Shown here one piece after another: positions 61,258 through 64,000 of a DNA stretch of 64,000 nucleotides. The stretch comes from Acidobacteriota bacterium. Lineage in GTDB: Bacteria > Acidobacteriota > Blastocatellia > Pyrinomonadales > Pyrinomonadaceae. Within the stretch, counting starts at the first letter, position 1. Every line of letters starts with the position of its first letter. The notes under the pieces are model-generated. The model saw nothing but the letters and a program-made list of their open reading frames with translations, ran no database searches and was not told the DNA's origin. Both the position numbers and the translations under genes were made by a program. The stretch covers positions 754,001 through 818,000 of the forward strand of contig CP065003.1 of NCBI GenBank assembly GCA_016700175.1, in the 5' to 3' direction.

Positions 61258-63039
61258 CTATGCCGAACTGTCTCGTGACAAGCTGTTTTCCGCGCCGGCC
61301 GGCATCCCGGATCCTCTGCGGGAAAGCAGCGCGGTGCCGATCCACTGCCAGATATAAAAGCTGTTGTCCGATTCTCCTTTGAAAAATTTATCCCTCTCCG
61401 AGATCACGGCTCGCTTGTCGAAATAGCCCCCGATCGCGCCGTTCATTCCCGCCTCGATCTCTTCAGAGGCCCATTCGCGCAGAGGCCCGCGCAGCCATTC
61501 GCGTTGGGGCGTCTGCATAGGCCGCTTCGGCGCCTCGGAAACGCCCGAGGGTATGAACCCCGAAACGATATCCCTCAACATTTTCTTGCCTTTGCCGTTG
61601 GCGATCTTTCTTTCCGGCGGCTGTCGAAGGGCCAGTTCGAAAAGGCGATGGTCGAGGAACGGCTCGCGAAGCTCCCGCGAGGAACGCATCGAAATGCGGT
61701 CGTTAAAGCGCATCGCCCGCGGGATCTTGGTCCGGACCGCATCGCGGTACTGCGTATTCCGGAGCAGGTCCGGGAAAACCTCTGGAAACTCAAACGGATG
61801 CGCCAGAGCCCGAAACTCCGGAACCAGGCAGTCGGGGCGCACAGGACTCTCGGAAGTTCCCTGGATCAGACCGGGCTTTCTTCCATTTGCGTCCGCACGA
61901 TAGTAGTCGTAGCCGGCCCATTGCTCGTCCATTCCGTTGCCATCCAGAAGCACTGTCACGCCGTAGTCCTTCGCCGTTTCGAACAGCTTCGCGTACGCAA
62001 GCGTCGGCAGCCCGCCGAAAGGTTCATCCTGGAAATACTGGACACTTTTCGCAAGTCCAGGCACCTCTTCGGCCGTCAGTCTTGAATCGATCAGCCGGTG
62101 ATTGGTCTTTGCGAGCATCTGCTCTACCCACGGCAGCTCGTCGTATTCCTCGTCTCCGGTCGTGAATGTAAAGGCCTTTACGTCGCTGTCCTGTCCCTGG
62201 ACCTCGTGAACAAGCCCAAGCAAGGTCGACGAATCAAGTCCGCCGCTAAGATTGATCCCGAGAGGGACGTCCGAACGAAACCGCAGTTCGACGCTGTGCT
62301 TCAGCAGAGAGAAGTACTCTTCGGCCACTTCGCCTTCTGTTCTCCGGTCAAACTCGGGCCCCACACGCTCGGCTATGTCGTACCATCGCACGATGCGGCT
62401 ACGGTTCTCGTGCCACTCAAGAAAATGCCCTGCCGGCAATGAGCTTATATCTTTCCAGAACGTGCGCTCCGAATGGTCGTAAAGTCCGTACGTCAGGTAC
62501 GTCGCCCAGGTACTTTCGTCGGGCTCGCCGGCCGCGCCTGCCGCGTGCAGGGCCTTGATCTCGCTTGATATCAGAAGGGTCCCGTCCGGTTTGCGGTGGT
62601 AATAGACCGGCTTGACTCCGAACCTGTCGCGAGCGACGAAGGCCTTTCTGTCAATCGTGTCCCAGACGACGAACGCGAACATTCCGATCAAACGGTCCAG
62701 ACATCCAGATCCCCATCGTTGAAATGCCGCCAGCAGAACCTCGGTGTCCGAATCGCTCTGAAACGTGAACTCGCTCTCCAACTCCCGCCTGAGTTCAAGG
62801 TAGTTGTAGATCTCGCCGTTAAGGATCAGAAGATACCGGCCGTCGTGACTCTTCATCGGCTGACTTCCGCGTTCAGAAAGGTCAAGGATGCTGAGGCGGT
62901 TGTGTCCAAGGCCCGCGGCACCTGACTCGTCGATGAAGACACCTTCTCCGTCCGGCCCGCGGTGACGCTGCACCTCGACCATCGCGGCGAGATCGGCCGC
63001 CCGCCAGTCCTTACCGAATATCCCTGCTATTCCGCACAT
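61258..63039 (-). CDS. Glutamine-dependent asparagine synthetase-like amidotransferase (AsnB family) 2
   Basis: 593 residues. MCGIAGIFGKDWRAADL with Cys2, QRHRGPDGEGVF, NRLSILDLSERGSQPM, LNGEIYNYLELRREL; then GINLSGGLDSSTLLGLV and DGNGMDEQWAGYDYY. Same family as 56941-58815 with an intact glutaminase. Likely role: amidation of a carboxyl group on a sugar or a linked amino acid. It follows the dioxygenase gene region by 13 bases on its downstream side. The presence of two such enzymes in one glycan operon suggests two separate amide positions. Confidence 0.9.
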   Translation of the reverse strand: MCGIAGIFGKDWRAADLAAMVEVQRHRGPDGEGVFIDESGAAGLGHNRLSILDLSERGSQPMKSHDGRYLLILNGEIYNYLELRRELESEFTFQSDSDTEVLLAAFQRWGSGCLDRLIGMFAFVVWDTIDRKAFVARDRFGVKPVYYHRKPDGTLLISSEIKALHAAGAAGEPDESTWATYLTYGLYDHSERTFWKDISSLPAGHFLEWHENRSRIVRWYDIAERVGPEFDRRTEGEVAEEYFSLLKHSVELRFRSDVPLGINLSGGLDSSTLLGLVHEVQGQDSDVKAFTFTTGDEEYDELPWVEQMLAKTNHRLIDSRLTAEEVPGLAKSVQYFQDEPFGGLPTLAYAKLFETAKDYGVTVLLDGNGMDEQWAGYDYYRADANGRKPGLIQGTSESPVRPDCLVPEFRALAHPFEFPEVFPDLLRNTQYRDAVRTKIPRAMRFNDRISMRSSRELREPFLDHRLFELALRQPPERKIANGKGKKMLRDIVSGFIPSGVSEAPKRPMQTPQREWLRGPLREWASEEIEAGMNGAIGGYFDKRAVISERDKFFKGESDNSFYIWQWIGTALLSRRGSGMPAGAENSLSRDSSA

Positions 63040-63072
63040 TCCTGTTCCAATCGAATCGGCAAAATCCGGATG

Positions 63073-63804
63073 CTACTTGTCTGCCTTTGTCGCGCGGGCG
63101 AACAAATGATGCGTCCCTGTCGCCTGATCCTTGATACCTTCCCTTGAAGATTGGATCGTGTTCACGACGTTTCCGAAAGCACTCAGTCCTGTCTGGATCG
63201 GCTTCCTAATCGACCAAGGCTTCAACCCGATCCGCCGGTAGTATCCGCCCACGATCGCGTATTCGACCTCCACCTCGCCGAAGTGGCGCGACAATAGGTC
63301 TTTCAGCTGATCCCTCTTGTAGTGGCGCTTGTGGTCCGGGTTCCTGTTCTCAAGAAAGTCCCCGTTAGGTGTGGTCATCAGGAACCTCCCTCCGGGTTTC
63401 AGCACGCGTGCGACCTCGCTCACGAACAGATTGTCCTCCTCGACGTGCTCAAGCACCTCGACGGACACAATCAGATCGAACGAATCGGAAGGCAGTTCGG
63501 ACCTAGTCATATCTCCGAACATGACCGCCTCGACATTGCTTCGTCTGCCCTTGATGCGCTCCGCGATCGAATCCGTGATCCCGAGGTTCAGGCTGTTCTG
63601 GATCTGAGTCTCCCTCGGCAGGTCGATTATGGTCACGTCCGCCGGAATGCCGATAGTATAGGGCGACTTCCTTCCGCCGACATCGAGAACTGACGGCCGA
63701 TCTGGAAAGGCCCTGATCTCTTTCAGAAGCGCTCGACGAACGCGTCTGTAGATCGGCGGCAGGAACGGCTCCGCACTTCTTCGGGCTGTTTCAAACAAGG
63801 TCAT
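63073..63804 (-). CDS. Class I SAM-dependent methyltransferase
   Basis: 243 residues. PSVLDVGGRKSPYTIGIPAD (motif I), TIIDLPRETQ, RSELPSDSFDLIVSVEVLEHVEEDN (post-motif IV with Glu-His) and VLKPGGRFLMTTPNGDFLENRNPDHKRHY (motif V/VI). Methyltransf_11/25 fold. The substrate is probably a sugar or lipid-linked intermediate of this operon. It is the first gene of the leftward operon in the window. The 196 bases upstream (63805-64000) contain only a 7-bp hairpin, GGACGCT/AGCGTCC (63959-63978), and no gene. Confidence 0.85.
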   Translation of the reverse strand: MTLFETARRSAEPFLPPIYRRVRRALLKEIRAFPDRPSVLDVGGRKSPYTIGIPADVTIIDLPRETQIQNSLNLGITDSIAERIKGRRSNVEAVMFGDMTRSELPSDSFDLIVSVEVLEHVEEDNLFVSEVARVLKPGGRFLMTTPNGDFLENRNPDHKRHYKRDQLKDLLSRHFGEVEVEYAIVGGYYRRIGLKPWSIRKPIQTGLSAFGNVVNTIQSSREGIKDQATGTHHLFARATKADK

Positions 63805-64000
63805 CCTTGACTAATGACTTTCATCGATTCACGTGACCACGGGGTCCTTCGGAAACATCGAAGAAACCGGCTTGTGAACCAATCCTCTCCTTTACTCAAT
63901 ACGTCTTCCAACGATACGGTCCTGCGTTCGCGACATCATCACGCTTGCGAGCAATGTCGGACGCTGTTCAAAGCGTCCGGTAACCGACACGCTCTCAACC

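Noticed and set aside
63959..63978. GGACGCT/AGCGTCC hairpin at the right edge as terminator
   Set aside because: No T tract on either strand and no gene end visible within the window.

Overview
The window is bacterial, GC-rich (roughly 55-60 % by eye), densely packed, and dominated by cell-surface polysaccharide synthesis. The secreted protein at 25953-28763 carries repeats of the type DFDGDGR..DLAVFRPSNGVWY. Together with the mixture of glycan, TPR and cytochrome bd genes, these make an acidobacterium of the Blastocatellia/Pyrinomonadales type my best guess; this is inference, since there is no rRNA or other decisive marker.

Region 1 (1-9366) is an exopolysaccharide locus. It holds a partial methyltransferase, a Wzx-like flippase, a GT4 glycosyltransferase, the GDP-fucose pair fcl-gmd on the opposite strand, a GT2 enzyme, a Wzc-type tyrosine autokinase/co-polymerase and a Wza-type export protein. 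Region 2 (9571-18236) is housekeeping: mutS, a NagZ-like GH3 enzyme, a family-5 solute-binding lipoprotein, tRNA-Gly(GCC), tRNA-Cys(GCA) separated by a perfect 30-bp inverted repeat, and cydAB. Region 3 (18278-25296) is a minus-strand operon: aminotransferase, PglC-like phosphoglycosyltransferase, O-antigen ligase, a kinase-like/TPR protein lacking all three catalytic kinase motifs, and a TPR protein.

Region 4 (25953-38390) is patchy. It has a secreted FG-GAP/beta-helix protein, then a visibly AT-richer block (about 28.8-35.7 kb) with a GT2, a methyltransferase, a CDP-paratose-2-epimerase-like enzyme, a GT-C-like membrane protein, a decayed gene and a membrane-anchored SGNH protein. The ABC exporter pair Wzm/Wzt and a truncated NRPS adenylation-domain remnant follow.

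Region 5 (38587-45721) is the most interesting: a complete lasso-peptide-type RiPP cluster. In transcription order it encodes a PqqD-like recognition protein (B1), a transglutaminase-like leader peptidase (B2), an asparagine-synthetase-like cyclase without its glutaminase cysteine (C), a 48-residue precursor (A), a HPr-kinase-like kinase, an ABC exporter and a PF14907-type nucleotidyltransferase. The precursor has its own promoter and ribosome-binding site and is followed by a hairpin that looks like an attenuator. The leader is typical, but the only acidic core residues lie at positions 11-12 under the usual leader rule, not 7-9, so the product may be an unusual or new class.

Region 6 (46426-63804) is a long minus-strand glycan operon: a methyltransferase, two glutamine-dependent asparagine-synthetase-like amidotransferases, a 2OG-Fe(II) oxygenase, two paralogous GT-B-like proteins, a GNAT, several GT4/GT2 enzymes, a Wzy-like polymerase and a PaaK-like adenylating enzyme. 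The window thus holds parts of both the Wzx/Wzy and the ABC (Wzm/Wzt) export routes, with the peptide cluster embedded between them.
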